DNA of 64,000 nucleotides from Phorcus lineatus (lineage: Eukaryota > Mollusca > Gastropoda > Trochida > Trochidae). Position 1 is the first letter of the stretch, and every line of letters begins with the position of its first letter. This document shows positions 1 to 14,500 of this stretch, one piece after another. Made by a program: the position numbers and the translations under genes. The stretch spans positions 15,959,731 to 16,023,730 of the forward strand of contig OV121085.1 of NCBI GenBank assembly GCA_921293015.1. Reading direction: 5' to 3'. The notes under the pieces are model-generated. The model worked only from the letters and a program-made list of their open reading frames with translations, was not told the DNA's origin and made no database searches.

Positions 1-2133
1 CTTTTTAATTCAATTCCCATGTACCATTGAATAAATGATGTCTATACAACCATCATTATGGCAGGGAATTGTCACTTTGAACTCCAAAACAAAATAACTC
101 GAAATAGTTAAAATAGTGTATAGTTTTAGAATACGAAAATGACACTTAAAATGGAATTTGTATTCGAAAAGTTTAATTTGTTTGCACTTCGTATCCTTAG
201 TCAATATAATGCCTTTGACTTATTGTCCCATAAACACTGTGTATGACATCCTCAAATAAGCTTTCATTTCAAATCAATTTACGATATATACAATATATTC
301 AAATCCATTTTATCTTATGAATATTCTACTTAATACTATACGTTATGCATCTTTGGAAAAACTTAAGATTACTGATAGTCTTGAGCAAAAGATTTTGTTT
401 CACTTTTTAATGTTCACTTGTCATATTGATGTTTTCAATTTGAGCAAAATGCAAGGAAAGTTGTTGCACACTCAACTAGATGCATTGCAAAGAAACACTG
501 TTTGTTTCTTCCCTAAGAATGTCAGAATTCAAAAGTTTTGGAAATGTTCATAGCAAATTATACACTCTCATGTATCAACTCATACCCATGTCTTAATTGC
601 TTATCGAGATGCTCTTCAAGACTTGAGAAGAGAAAATTGTAAATATTAATAAATAATAGAAATATTTTTCAACAAAGCACTAAAAAATCAAACATATTGA
701 CATTCCTTTAAGAAACTGATTGCAAAACTCATCATAAGTGTCAGTTGTATGTTTACCTTTATCAAGTTTCAATTAAAAACATGCATTCTCAGTTTAAGAT
801 AAAGAAATAAAATAACAACCAAAAAACAAACATAACATAGTAGTTTTACAAGAATTTTTAAATACCCTTTTTCCCGTGTAAATTCTGTGAATTTCTATCG
901 TTTGTACGATTTTTATTCCATGTGCTAGATGGTTTTGCAGTCAACATATCAACATATCGTGAATATGTTTATCTTTTCCTTGACAGTTAAAATCAAAGTC
1001 TATTCGCTTTTCTTTTATATTAGCTTTTATATTTACTTATAACATATGGTCACCATTAGTTCTATTTAAATATATTTGAGGTTGAAGCAAATGGAAGAAT
1101 GATATTTTTACTTTTTAGGTCCAAGGATCTATGATCTATGGCATAATATATCTTCTCTCTACCCTTTAAGTGATATGAAAAACCAAGTAATGACGCTATG
1201 ATAGCATAAGCCGTAATATAAAAACATGTCTAATACAAGTTTCATAAACAAAGTGGGCGAATTCTTACATACTTACATTCTTACCCTTTGCAATATATCA
1301 ACATGTTTTCGTCAAGCATTATTTGATTATTTATTATTCGCACAATATCTAACCTACACGAGGTAACATGTTTCTGTAAATTATTTTGTCATTGTATTTT
1401 GACTTTCTATGATAATAAATTTCGTCATGCTCCACGATTCTTTTCAAATTGCACGTAAGGATTGTTGAAGTAAAAATGAAAACGTACACATTTGCACTGG
1501 AGGACGTATCATTAGAAATATTGAAAGATATGAAAATCTGTGCATTTGTTGTATATACGAACAATTGGAGCGCGCTGGTGCCTTTAATCATATCGAATAA
1601 GAATAACATTTTTAATTATTCATAATGAGGAGTATATGAGTTTAAGATTAAAAGTTAACCACTTAATTGGCTTTTTGTCATAAATCAAATTACTCTGTAG
1701 TACGTGGTTGATAATTGATAACACCTATACATCTTTGCACAATGACAGGTTACTCTGCCACTGTTAAGGTAATTCACATTACGAAGAGACTTTTTCATTG
1801 ATCCATGTTGAAGGTGTCTGGGCATAATGGCCCTACTATGTGTTAATGTAAGAAAACGTCAGAAATAACTTAGTGGTGAGCTTGATGAGCTAATACATAC
1901 CATTGCATTTTGTCAGGCTCAATACAGTAAGTTTCACATTTCTCAAACGTCACAAGGAGAACAAATTGCAGAATAGGTTGTCAAATCATATGTGATCAAA
2001 AGGAAATTCGCGGACATTGTATTATTTTGAAATTGGCATCTTGATTTTTAACAATAAGGAAATAAATATGCGACTTCTATATTCTGAAAGAGACTTTTCA
2101 ACTAAGACTCTCTTTTAGTTGTCAAACATCCTA
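1..2133. other. AT-rich noncoding stretch, no gene seen
   Basis: Only short reading frames without recognisable motifs occur here, on both strands. No RNA gene, repeat array or transposon end was recognised. The region ends at the TA dinucleotide that flanks the Tc1-like element. Confidence 0.6.
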
Positions 2134-3623
2134 CACTGAAGATCAAAAGAAACCTGTCGCCCTAAAATTTTGAATATTTCCAAAATGGATTTGAACCCAT
2201 GTCTGTAACTTGTAGGAGCAGTTCACACAAACGCAACACGCTCATTTCCAAATAACAAAGCTTGTACATTCGTCGGGGCACGTGCTGTGTTCCAAAAGCC
2301 AAAAATGCGGTTTTTTTCATTTTCATGGAATCTGCATGCACAGATCACTATATAAACCAATAAGAATTGTAGCTTGCCATCCCATCAACCAAAAAACACA
2401 TCAAAACAATGCCTCGCTTGACTGCTGAAGAGAGAGAGAGAGGGCTATTGGCATGGGCCTGGTGGGGACAAATAAATCAAAAATAGCCAGAAGACTTGGA
2501 TGTTCACGCCAGTGCATAACTATGTTGTTTCAAAGATACCATCAGACTAGCACAACATGCGACAGACCTCGAAGATCACCTAGAGAAGACTGTTTCCTTC
2601 GCACTTTACATCTTCGGAATCGGTTCCTGTCCGTGACGGAATCGGCAGCAACGACACTCGGCTGTCGGATTAGTCGACACACAGTAAGGAGACGATTACG
2701 TCATGCTGGTATCAGAGCCTACCGACCTCTTCGTGGGATGGCACTGACCCTTGAACATCGTCTTGCCAGAGTTCGATGGACACGTGTATGACGCTGGCAG
2801 CGACGCGAATGGCAAAGGGTGCTGTTTACCGACGAGAGTAAGTTTAACCTTTTACATGCAGATGGGAGAGTACGAGTATATCGTCGTGTACATGAAAGAG
2901 CAGCTCCTAACAAGGCGGAGTTGGTATCATGGTTTTGGGCGGAAATTGTGGGGACCAAAAGACACGTCTGGTGATCATACGTGGCAACATGAATGCACAA
3001 CGCTATGTGGATGACGTTCTGAGACCAGTAGCTGTGCCATTCCTACAGCAGCGACCAATGGGAAGCCTTCTACAGAAGGACAATGCACCTCCCCATACAG
3101 CCAGGATCATTCAGGACTGCCAAAACAACGCCAACGTCAACGTATTGCCCTGGCCAGCACGTTAACCTGATCTGTCTCCCATCGAGCACCTATGGGATGA
3201 TCTTGGTAGAAGGTTAAGGAACCGTCCCTACCCACCAGCTACTCTCCAAGAACTTGAAGACGCCCTAATGGTTACGCGGGATCAGATTCCTGCTGACGTC
3301 ATCAGAAGATTGACGTCTTCCATGAGAAGAAGGTGTGAAGCGTGTATTCGTGCTAGGGGAGGTCACACAAGGTACTAGTGACATGTTTACAGTTGCTAGT
3401 GACAATTTATTTGCTATAGACGTTTGCCACAGATGGGCGAAAAATGACTTTTTGGACCCATGGTTGTCTTCAGAGACTGTAACTCGCTAATTCCACTGTC
3501 AAAATTTGGATTTTTGTCATGATTTACCACATATGAATGCATTAAACATATTTCATGAAATGAAAGTATTATGAATTTTCATTTCAATCAAAAAAGGTGA
3601 CATGTTTCTTTTGATCTTCAGTG
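2134..3623 (+). mobile_element. Complete but inactive Tc1/mariner-superfamily DNA transposon
   Basis: The ends are inverted repeats that begin CACTGAAGATCAAAAGAAAC and match at 26 of the first 28 positions by eye (2134-2161 against the reverse complement of 3596-3623). Each end abuts a TA dinucleotide (2132-2133 and 3624-3625), the target duplication expected of Tc1/mariner elements. The element is 1490 bp, a normal size for the group, and contains one transposase gene on the same strand that is broken by frameshifts and a stop. Mobility would need a transposase supplied from another copy. Confidence 0.93.
2409..3378 (+). pseudogene. Tc1-like transposase, frameshifted and stop-interrupted
   Basis: A DDE transposase remnant. 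The first ATG at 2409 gives MPRLTAEERERG, the usual Tc1-like N-terminus. Reading shifts near 2440 into the frame that encodes the helix-turn-helix DNA-binding part (SKIARRLGCSRQCIT, then RNRFLSVTESAATTLG and RRISRHTVRRRL-type sequence). A TGA at about 2789 and a change of frame lead to the first catalytic Asp in FTDES (near 2830). A further shift near 2925 leads to NMNAQRYVDDVLRP and the second Asp in QKDNAPPHTA. A TAA at 3163-3165 replaces the residue before PDLSPIEHLWDDL, which holds the catalytic Glu. The protein then runs to RARGGHTRY and a TAG at 3376-3378, the normal family C-terminus. All three catalytic acidic residues are still visible, so decay is recent or mild. It cannot make an intact transposase as it stands. 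Confidence 0.92.
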
Positions 3624-4942
3624 TATATATGTTGTACAATTATGTAACATTTAAAGTTAGTGATAGGAAGGCAAGATGTTTATACGATAGATGCGATTGA
3701 TGTATATAGTACAGCTAAAGTATATCCTCATTTGTACTCAAATTAAAGTCTTTTCATGAATCAATAACCCAATGAAATGGCTTGATAAGAGTTGTGGGAA
3801 TTGTAAGAATTGTAACGTAGAGTTTAAATCAGAAAACATTAAATCCTAATCAATTGAAATTAAGAAAATATATACGAAATCAGAAAGATATTTTCATGTT
3901 TTGGATAATTTACAGACAATGGAATTTATAAAAATGCAGGAAGAACCGGACACTTAAGTATTACATGCAATGTTAATCTTTAAAGACCACCTCGCTGGTT
4001 TTAAGTCATTAACTGTCACTTCAACATTTACATGTACATGTAACACCATTACCACAATAAAAAGGAATAGCTTTCCTTTAAACTTGTAACAGGAGACCTA
4101 GAGTTTAAATAGCTAATCCAGGAAAAGTGTGATTAATAAAACAGAAAGAAGAATAACTCCTATTGATACTTCTATATTCTTGGCCTTATTGATACAGATG
4201 AACTAGTGTATAGTTGTACATCATGGTTAAAATACAGGGCTAACTGTACTGCTATGATTTATGCCCGAACACAGGATGCACCTTAAGCACCTAACTATAA
4301 ACATGGGCCATAGACATTCAAGCACTATTACACAGATACACATGGTGGACAACAAACATGACAAGTTAGATATGATCAAGGTACTGATGAGAGTGGAGAG
4401 AGTCTACATTCCTGAGTACTCAATCATTTTAAGGATTTAAATAGATTACATCTAGACAACACAATGACCCAACCTATAGTTGATACCATGATAGAACGAA
4501 AGACACATTCTACAGATATGAACAGTCCCAAGGTACAGGCTATGCTTTTGTTGCAGATGTTTCTCCACCTACTCGCCACCTGCAGCAAATAGAATAACTA
4601 GAGGTCACAGAAATGCTGTGAGATTTTTGGGCTTAAAATAACTTGTTTTGGTGCACTCTGTATACATACAGAAAACTTTCAAATTATAAGTGCTGAAAGA
4701 ATTACAAGCAAGGTGTTCTTTAAGAAGCAGGTTTCCCGAGCAAATAGATTTCTGAAAACGATGTATTATTTCTTTCATTGAATATTATTATGTATTTATA
4801 TAATTTTTTCATCAACAAAATTTTCTACCTTTGTAAGTATATACTTGTTTGAAAATTTCATGGTTTCTTTACTACCATGTGATGTAACACATGTGATGCA
4901 TTTGTGGCTTAAAAATTGATTGGATTGCCGACTAGTGCGCTA
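3624..4942. other. Noncoding stretch, no gene seen
   Basis: AT-rich sequence with only short frames. Nothing was recognised between the Tc1-like element and the target duplication of the SINE at 4957. Confidence 0.55.
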
Positions 4943-4956
4943 CTGACCCTCAGCAA

Positions 4957-5253
4957 GTGAGTGAGTGACTGAGTGAGTTTGGGTTTAACGCCGCTTTCAA
5001 GATCATTTCACTTATATCGCGGCTGCTAGTATTATTGCAGGGAGAAAGCCCGCAACACCATTGTGGCTATGCATTGCGGTGAAACCTGCGAGCATTGGCT
5101 GGAACTAGCGAACCATGGGTGATACTACACTGAAACTCAGTGTAGCATTGCACCCAAACCTGACTGCGTGTAGAACAGTTCTCTACTGCAGACAAAGTTG
5201 CCGAGCCCCTGGCGGGATTCGAACCACGGACCTCTTGATCCGAAGCCGAACAT
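4957..5253 (-). repeat. tRNA-derived SINE with 14-bp target duplication
   Basis: Read on the minus strand, it starts within a tRNA-like head (B-box core GGTTCGAATCCC near 5216), continues through a body shared with the other copies (TGTTGCGGGCTTTCTCCCTG) and ends in a GGCGTTAAACCC-type tail followed by a CTCACT-rich simple tail. The 14-bp direct repeat CTGACCCTCAGCAA flanks it exactly at 4943-4956 and 5254-5267, which marks retroposition. Compared with the copy at 40324, the first part of the tRNA head is missing, so it is 5'-truncated. Confidence 0.9.
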
Positions 5254-5267
5254 CTGACCCTCAGCAA

Positions 5268-8200
5268 CATCTGACCACAAGAAGATCATTGAACCATACA
5301 TAGCTTATCTCCTGTCCTAGTTAACAGCTTTGCCGTACCTGATTTAATATCATGTTGACAAATGATAGGCCATTGCTACCTACTGACTACAATAATGTTA
5401 ATATGATGTCAAAGCCATTTTTAAATTGGGAATCTGAGGTCAACAGAAACTGCATGATACTTTATACCCAAATTTGACAATAAAAATTGCTGATGAGGCC
5501 TTATAGACTCATTTGTTTAAAGCATGAATAGACATCAGTTTCATTCACCTGTTGAGATTTGATAGGCACTGAATCTTTAAAAAAAAAATTGGTCCATGAA
5601 GACAAATTAAGGATAGCATGTTTCAGAAATATATAATATAATCCTGAAATAATATCACAAGCTTATCGACCAATCCTATGAAATGTGACAGAGAAAACTA
5701 TGTAAAACGAAAACCTTTGCTTGATAGCTTGTCGAAGGAATACCGATGTGTTATGATTCTATGACTGGTATCCCTCTTGTTAAAAACCACAAATAAATTG
5801 GCGAAGTTTTCTTAATGTAAACCTACCAATGAGGTGGCTACCCGAAAGGGCAGCAGTTGCATTTCTTTGTACAATTTCATGTAGTTTGTCATCTAACTGA
5901 GGGTTTTAACAATAACACAAAATGGTTTCTATGGCGAGTATCATAGAAACAATTGACCTATAAAAAGATAACTATGTATGACAGGTTAATTAATAGCACT
6001 TGAGCCAGAAATTAATTAATGTTTAACTTACCACGAGATACAGTCAGCGTCCTAACTGTCTGACTGTTACCATTTCGTTTCTAAAGCAGAGCTGCAAATC
6101 CATTCATTAATCTTCAAAAGATTTTTCTTGTGTGTTACACACCTACTGAGTTGGTGCTTACGATTTAAAACTATTGAAATCTCTTCTAAGGAGAATTCAA
6201 ATGGAATTTGATTCTTTACACGTTTAGAATTTTTTGCTAGAACTATGCCTAAAATAGATTTACTGCACTCAATAGTTTTTATTAGTCATTTCACAATGGA
6301 TGATTTTAAGATAAATAGAACGACTAAATGGGGAACAGTAGGATATTCGTCTTCTGATGACTCTTGTTGAAACAATGAAAATGTAGTTATTATGTATGAC
6401 CACTTCTATTTAGGAATTAGGAAGACTGATTGGTTAAGAGACACAATAGTTGCCCACGGTTTAGCTAAATGAGATAGAGTATGATACTTATAAATAGAAT
6501 TTGAATATATGTGGATTAAATGAGTTGATAATAAACTTAGATTAATGAAGGCATTTTGACAAGGGTGAAAAGTATTGCAGTAAAAATTAAATCAACACAT
6601 AGCATTCATTTTCATATTCATGAGGGATAGTATCTTTTCCCTGTGTCAAATTTGCTGTATTTGAATGTTATCGAGAAGTTTTCAAAAATAAATATGATTA
6701 GAATACAGGATAAATATTTTTTTCCTATGTGACAATTACAAATATTGTTATTTATGTTGATTGCTTACGGACTTTAGAATGTTGTAATGTCTGTAACTAT
6801 ATAACACATGAGTGAAGGCTTGAATAAATAATCAATTCTCTGAAAGATAAACGCCGATTTGACCGATATAAATCAGTTTCCAAATGATTACTGATAGGTT
6901 AATGGCAAAAATATCTTTTAATTGATTCTTTAAGTCCGTCCAGCTGAAGACACAAGACAGGTTTTCAATCTCAAACTCCCAACACATTTGATTAACCTCA
7001 TTTAAATTTTTTACAAATTAAGAGGATGTAAGTCATTTAAATGGTTAGGTAAAACCGATCAATGAAGAATTCATTACCTAATGTGTTAAAAGTGCATTCT
7101 TTGTTTAGAATAATGACATGATATGTTTAACATTTTGAATGACACAATGAATTTGTTTAGCTATTATGACATTACAGTGACAATGACATAACAGTTCATT
7201 GGATAATCATTAATACAATAAATTAATAAGATATGTTGTGCCCATCCAATTCTATTAAGTGGGGAAATTGTACTGCACATTTTTAGGTAAATACAGATGA
7301 GAGATTTGTAATAAAATATTTTAATAGATAATGGAGATATTTATCATTTTATAAAAAGTCACTGGTTCATATTACTCATGGTATGAAATAGTATTTTTTA
7401 CACCTTTGATATAGCATGATGTTTTGACATTTCACGAATTTCGTAATGGCGTGATACGACCACATATTTGATAATGGAATCATAGACAAGTTTACCTTTT
7501 TTAACAAGTCATAATGACCATGAATGACCAATAACCTTTCAAGTTATTCTCGTAAAGAGTCTCTTTTATGAGGCTACAGAGAAAGTGAAATGTCAGTTGG
7601 TCAGTTTTAGTCTCAGCTGCATCTTAAAGGAACACAGAGTAACATGTTGAAATTCATATGTCAAACTTTGTAAGCTTTGTTGTTATTTCATCAAGAAGTA
7701 GTGGTTGTTTCTGAAAATTACCATCTAAATGCTATTCAGTATAGTATCGAGGCAATTATCTTAAAATGAATGGTTGTAAAATACATATCGCGAGTAATTA
7801 GGGAATGGAAGGGATATGTCGTCTTCTGATGAGTCTTGTTAGAAACATGATGATGATACAATAGACCGATCCAGTTGAGAGCATTTAGGCCCCGCCCCTA
7901 CGAAGGTTTAACTGTTGGGTTTCAGGTGTGTGAATGTGAACTATTCCTTTTTGAGACAGCGCATCACTTAAACATTTGCAATCTGCCAATGGAACCGGGT
8001 TATTTTTCAAACGTATTTAGCAGTCAACACTTTCACTTTTCAAACCTGTGCAAATATCATATAAAACGGTGTTCACTTAAGATCTACTTACTCCTTTTGT
8101 ATACTTAAATGTTTAAGTGCTGCCTTATATCATAACATTATTTTATAAATTATAAAAAGTTTATAATGTTAATATATTGTTATTAAAATGTTAACCCATG

Positions 8201-11200
8201 TTTAGTATCCTGACTAAAAATATGTCAAAAATTCTGTTTATATAATATTTTTTGCAGAAATACGAAAGTATCAATTCACTAATTTTGAATTTCCAATTCG
8301 ACGCCATGGACATGTTATTCTTGTAATAGCATTTCTACTAAGTCGATAAAAAATGTAATACAACAAATGTAACAATATCCAGACATGCTGATAAAGTAAA
8401 TAAGATTAATCCATTCTCTGGGGTCATATGAAGTAAGGATATTACACAACCCCGAGGTAGTAACTAATTCTTTTTTCCAGAGATTGTTATTTTATGTCTT
8501 GTGGTGAAATATGGTGTGTTCAAGTGCATTTGCCGCATTCGAGCAATAGATGAAAAAAATACAGAATATATAACCACTTTTTAATATCGCTTTGGAGTAA
8601 AACGTAACTTGGCTTGAAACCCAATTATCATTCCACAGCACTATATTTATAGTGAGATTTATAAATTTTGAACATAATACATATGTATATATGGAGCTGT
8701 TGATAAATGAATGTTACATTTTACGGTTACCAATCAAACATTACTGATTAGGTATTAAGTCAGCATCTCGGAAAAGCACCTTAATATCAAGGAAATCTTG
8801 TTATTAAAATTATTCAGTGGATCAATCTGAAAACCCTGTTAGAACACATATTGACAAGGTATGTTCAAAAAAGACTCATGTGTTTTTTAACTTCAATAAT
8901 CGATAATGTAATAGCTACAAAACAACTTGAAGTGCCATCTGCAAACATTCTTAACCTCATAACAGCAAATAATCAATATGAAAAGTCATCTGTCAAAGCT
9001 ATCAATAAGATCATTTCATCATTTAATTGCAATTAAATTCTGATATTTATTTTGAGATAAAGTAACTATCAAGTTTAATTAATGGTATATACTATTGTCA
9101 ACCACATATGTAATAACACCCCGGATCAGTGGCGATACTAGCTTTTAACTATATAAATAAATGACAGTTTCGTTACTACCCTGAAAGTATTTTTGATTAA
9201 ATAGTATGTTTTTGTTAAATATATTACAACATAAAGAATTCTTAAAGAAATTGTCAAATGTCAGGTTTATTGAATATCTTGACATGGGTACAGTTGATGC
9301 ATACTAAACTTGTGACACCGCCAGTCGTGAAATATAAAACTTCACCATTGACATCCGATGAAATAAACCTGGTAATTGACAAACATGATTAAGTATGTTG
9401 ACATAACGACCACTGATGTTACTCCCTTAATCGAAATAGACACCGCCTGGTGATTACGAACTATTGAAATATCACTTTAACAGACAATAAAATCCTTGGT
9501 GATGAGAGTCATCTTCCTTATCTTGAAGTTATCATGAGACATTTCAGACATTCATGGAAATCTTTACTAATAAGAAATCCATTACGTAGGTTTGTTCTCT
9601 TATTTGAGTATCTTAGTGAAACTATCATGTAACATGTGAGGTCCTTAAATACTGGCTTAATAATTTGAAAACTCAAATATTTCAAAGGTGAAATAAAAGG
9701 CGTTTTTAATCAATGCACCGTAGCATAATCTTTATTTATTGTGGTTGAAGAGACAAGATGTCAATATTTTAAAAAACAGTTTCCCATCTCGGTAAAATTG
9801 TTAGTGATAAACATCATCAAAACTAAATCAAATGTCTTCTGTTACACTTTATGGATGATCTTGTGAAGAATTATTTAAGTTATCCGAGATCTAAAATATT
9901 ATCTTGCTTCGTCTTCAGCTGTTTTTTTTAAATTTGCAATGTTCGAAAACTCGTTTTACTGGCTTGACGATCCAATGATAAGTAATATATTTATTATTTA
10001 CACACGTACAATGTACATTCGAATCATGGGAATGGTTATTCAGATCAAATCGATACCAAATCATGTTATGTGACCACTTATCTTCACTATCGAACTTAGT
10101 TCAAATATCAAGCTACCACTATTTATGATTTTGGAGAAGAAGAAGAAAATTCGTAATCCTATCACATACTTGAACATGATACTTGGAGCTCTGCAATAAC
10201 CCATTTTGCGTGCATTCATGCAACACTGTGGTCAAAAAGGCAAAAACTTAAATTTCTTTAACTCCTTATTGATTTGGCATTTAAAAATATTTTTTGTGTA
10301 AAAATTGCAAGACATATGTTTATGGGAACCAATATTGCCTTATTTGACAAATTTAAAAGCCTTTTAGATATTATTTTATTGCAGAAATGATAAAATCGCA
10401 AATTTCTAACATAGACCCTAATATGTCTATCACTTGCAATGCTCCTGATATACCCATTATCTCTCTCTTGTAGTAGTTATGCCTTCACAGTATGACCTAA
10501 ATGTTTTTACTGTAAAGTATTTTGCAATGAAATGGTGACTGATGAAAACTTTCTAAATATCCTTAGTTTACATCGGAATTCTTAGCCAGTGAAATAAACT
10601 TTTCTTATGCAATTGCATAGCCTTGTACAACGTGGAAATGTATGACATGGATACAGTTATTCAGTCGAAGAAGTCATCTATAGTATTTTGGCATCATTCT
10701 TAGCTGCCGATTCCGTTTTCTAAGCACTGACATCAGGAAATGATTTGAACATACTTTTAAAAGTATTTCCTTTTTCATTTTATTTCATGAAAATAATTAA
10801 ATACCGCGAATTTTTTTATTCACTATTCCGAAACAAGTTTGTGTTGAACTGAATTACTTTTTTATCAAAATGTATGTGTATGAAGTTCTTAAAGGTGATT
10901 TCTAACAATATATCTAATCACAATATTGTTAAGTCAGATCCAAAAACTTTAAAAACTGATGTTTAAATGTTTTGAATGGACATCATATTAGGTACAATTC
11001 ACTGTTTTGTTACTTGTGAATAATTTTGTTTGCCATTGGGCACTGTTTTCCAAATTAAATGTTTTGATTAAGTTTTCCTTCAAATGCTAAGTTAAAGATA
11101 GTTTTCATTTTGAAACAGATGGGATTGACAGAAATAGAAATGACTTTCTAATATTAACACCGTTAGAGAAGATTTTTTATCCATTTGGAAACTGGACGAA

Positions 11201-11580
11201 CATTATTTCGTGAAAATGTAAAATAGCAATATCCGAGTTATATATCTTCAAAGTTTCTGTGTAAGAATATTTATATCCTAAGTTTGAAGATGGGATAACA
11301 CTAAAAACACAAAAGGCAAATTGTTCGGCCTCATAAGACGAGTTTTTATTGAAAATATTGATTAATTGCTTTGGCTGAATGTAAATTTTCATCTCATTAA
11401 GTGGAGAGATAAAAGGATATTGTCGTCTGTGGCGCAGATATAATAATACATATCAACACTGGAAATGTCAACTGCTACATACTGAAATGATCGCAATACA
11501 TCATTCATTGACAGTCAAATTAATACCCGGATGCATAGAAAGCACTTGATAACTCATTATGAGTTGACTATGTTTATGAG
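5268..11580. other. Long noncoding stretch with old interspersed repeats
   Basis: No convincing gene. Faint repeat structure is visible. 5310-5560 resembles 17690-17960. 6300-6365 resembles 7770-7835 (shared core TCGTCTTCTGATGA). A segment near 8760 (AAAGCACCTTAATATCAA) resembles one near 19830. 9400-9560 resembles 22390-22510. These look like diverged copies of unidentified interspersed elements. The reading frames (longest about 77 codons) show no known motif. Confidence 0.5.
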
Positions 11581-14500
11581 AAAGTTAATAGCTTCATTTT
11601 TTTTAACCACCATGTTTATCACTGTTTCTTACAGAACGTATATAGTAATGATTTCATTCCTAAAAATTATTTCTCATAGGAACTTGCTCCACTAGTCCTT
11701 TATTTGCAGCCTCAGTTGTACGAAGTGCATTTTGTTGTTAAGAATGGTTTGTGAAAAGATGTACCACTAACATTTCTACTATGATTGTTTGTAAAACGTA
11801 ACCCCTGTATAACTTTTCAATTATCTACATTAGCAATATCAATTAAAGTGATAACGATTAATGAAATATCATCAATTATTCTATCTATTTAATTCTTTGA
11901 TATGAACATTCTCAGGCAGTAGGGAGTTATTTCAAATGTTACAAGTGACTAGGGTTTTTTGTACAAAGAGGACAAACACTCAGTTAACTAGAACAAACTT
12001 TTACGTCTTTACAGCTTTTTTGTGAAGTTACAGTTTCGCTTTTTATTGCAGAATTTATTTATTCAATGAACAAAAAGATTTAATGTTTTTATATGACCCT
12101 TAAGAGAACGTCATTTTCATTTTCAAAGAACAAGGATAACAATTGGAAAGAGTTGAGTAGAAAGTTGGTGAAAAGCTCATATCAGTCTAAATCTTTGAAC
12201 ATAATGGTTTAACCAATGGTATTACTTAACATGTAATATAATCAGTTACATTACATCGCACAAATTTTATTAAACTACATCAATTTACATTCCATGTTTT
12301 GAATATGATTAATATTCATGACATATATTAAATCTTATATAAATGTGAATGATCATGTAATTGAAAACTAAAAGCTTTTAATCCTAAGATGCCATGTCTG
12401 GCATGTCGGTCAAATTTTTAATGGGAATTCATCTATGAATACGCCTCTATAGATATTGAAAGCAATTTCGAAAAAACTTCCCCTAAGTCATATTCGTTTT
12501 TCAAATTAACAACTGGCAACCAAGCTAATATGTTTGGATTTTAGAAATTTAAGTCATTGTGAGTATTGTAAGTTTAAAGCTAAAGATTTTCAACATGAAC
12601 ACATTATTTATCTTTTGATAATGTTAACGATATTTAATTGTGTTTGATATTTAGAACATTGAGGCCTGGTTGATGGCAGACGAGAGTTTTTAAAACCAAA
12701 ACATGGACATCATTTTTTGCTGAATGGTAAAGATTCTATTTCATTAAACCTTTTCAAGCCAAGAAATTAAAGGATTTACTTGAGTGTTATGTTACATCAC
12801 AAGGGAAACTAGCATTGAATCAACTTATCAACCTGTCATGTCACTAGTGGATACCAAAGACAAATTACAAATGGCTTTTATCAATTCAATTTGATGTCGA
12901 TTAACTCAAGTTTCTTATTTTGTTTTACAAAGCTAAATTGTCTGTAACAAAAAGCAAACCTCAAATTACTTTAAATGAGGTAACACAATAGATTAATCCG
13001 AACATAACATGGAGTCCTGTTAATTTTGACACACATTAAACATTATTTTGCAACATGTGTATGATATACTTGATGACTATGATGTGTTTTTTCCCTATTA
13101 CGCAGCAGAACAAGAATATCTGATTTGTTGTATAAAAGAAACTGATTAAGTAGGCTATTATCAGCATATTCCAGTGACGAGCAACATCTCATCTACTAAA
13201 TACTGTTCCCTTGACATAAAACAGATGCAGCAATCTGACTTGATTGTGGAAACTCCTTATATGCGAAGCGTACAAAGTGAATCCTTAAAGTCCGTGCCTA
13301 ACAATGTCATCCTCATCAAATAAACAGCATTTGTTATTCCAGGCTCAAGGTTGTATCATAAAACCTTCATAAAGATATCGCTACTGACATACAAATTGTA
13401 TCGTTTTAATAAGATCATTATATTGTCATGATATATATTCTGAGATATTGATTATTGTATTTAATTCAAATATATCAAAGAAAGAACTTCAGTCTCAGAA
13501 AATGGTAAAAGATGAGGTAAATAAAAGATGAAACATTCTCAAATCTAGGTTCTAGTTGGAAGAGTTTAATGAAACTGATATACTTTTGAAATATCATCTC
13601 TTGAAGATTTTGTTCTGTACATTATTGTTTTACAAAACTGGTAGAAACGCCTCTTTAAGTCAGGAAAATTGCCTTACTAGGACTGTTTATAACACCTCAC
13701 TGTGTCCTGTCAAATGTTATGAGTTTATATCTACAAATTATTTTTTTCATATCTAATTCATCAACTTGATTTTATACAAAGATTTTTTGCATGTTAAAAA
13801 GTCCCATAAACAAGTGATATCTACCAGACTGCAGACAACCTTAATCAACTCTATTTCGATTGAAAAAAAACAATATAAAGACCTATATAAACCCCAGCAG
13901 ATTGGGTTCATGTATTTCCCGTTAGGTTCTGTCATGTATTATTATCGTTACAATTACTTTTTTTAAAAAACATTGGTGATACAGTTTTTTTTTTTAAATC
14001 ATCATTTTAATCATTACGGATATTGAACATGTATTTTATTGAAAAACAGAGTTCAAAACATGTTGCATTTATTTTGTTTTTCTCTGTAGAATTAACGATA
14101 TAAAGTTTAAAAGATTTTTTTTTAACAAAACTGAATATTAACATAGTATTTTATACAGTAGTGATGAAACTCACTTATGACCGAGAGTCGCTTCCTTATG
14201 TACTGTGGCTAAATGGTGCCTTGAGTTACTTCTTTTACTTCTCATACAATTCGTTTCACTAGGCTAATGCAGACATATAGCGGAGTACTCTCAGTCCACA
14301 TTATCGTTACTTCCCACGTAACCTTTGTTACTTTTGGGCCATTATTCATAGAATCAACAAGGAGTGAAACGTTCCAACATGGCTAGTGTTTGATAACTTT
14401 AACTGGCTTCTGCCTTGTAGGAAATTTGGGGGCAACTACAGAAGGGAAATTGTTTATCACATTCTGCTTTAATGTTAGTTTCGTGTTGATGATTATGGCA

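Noticed and set aside
13556..13756. 66-codon frame conserved in both block copies (counterpart at 53568)
   Set aside because: The two versions differ by several amino-acid replacements and end differently despite the recent duplication, so there is no sign of selection for protein.
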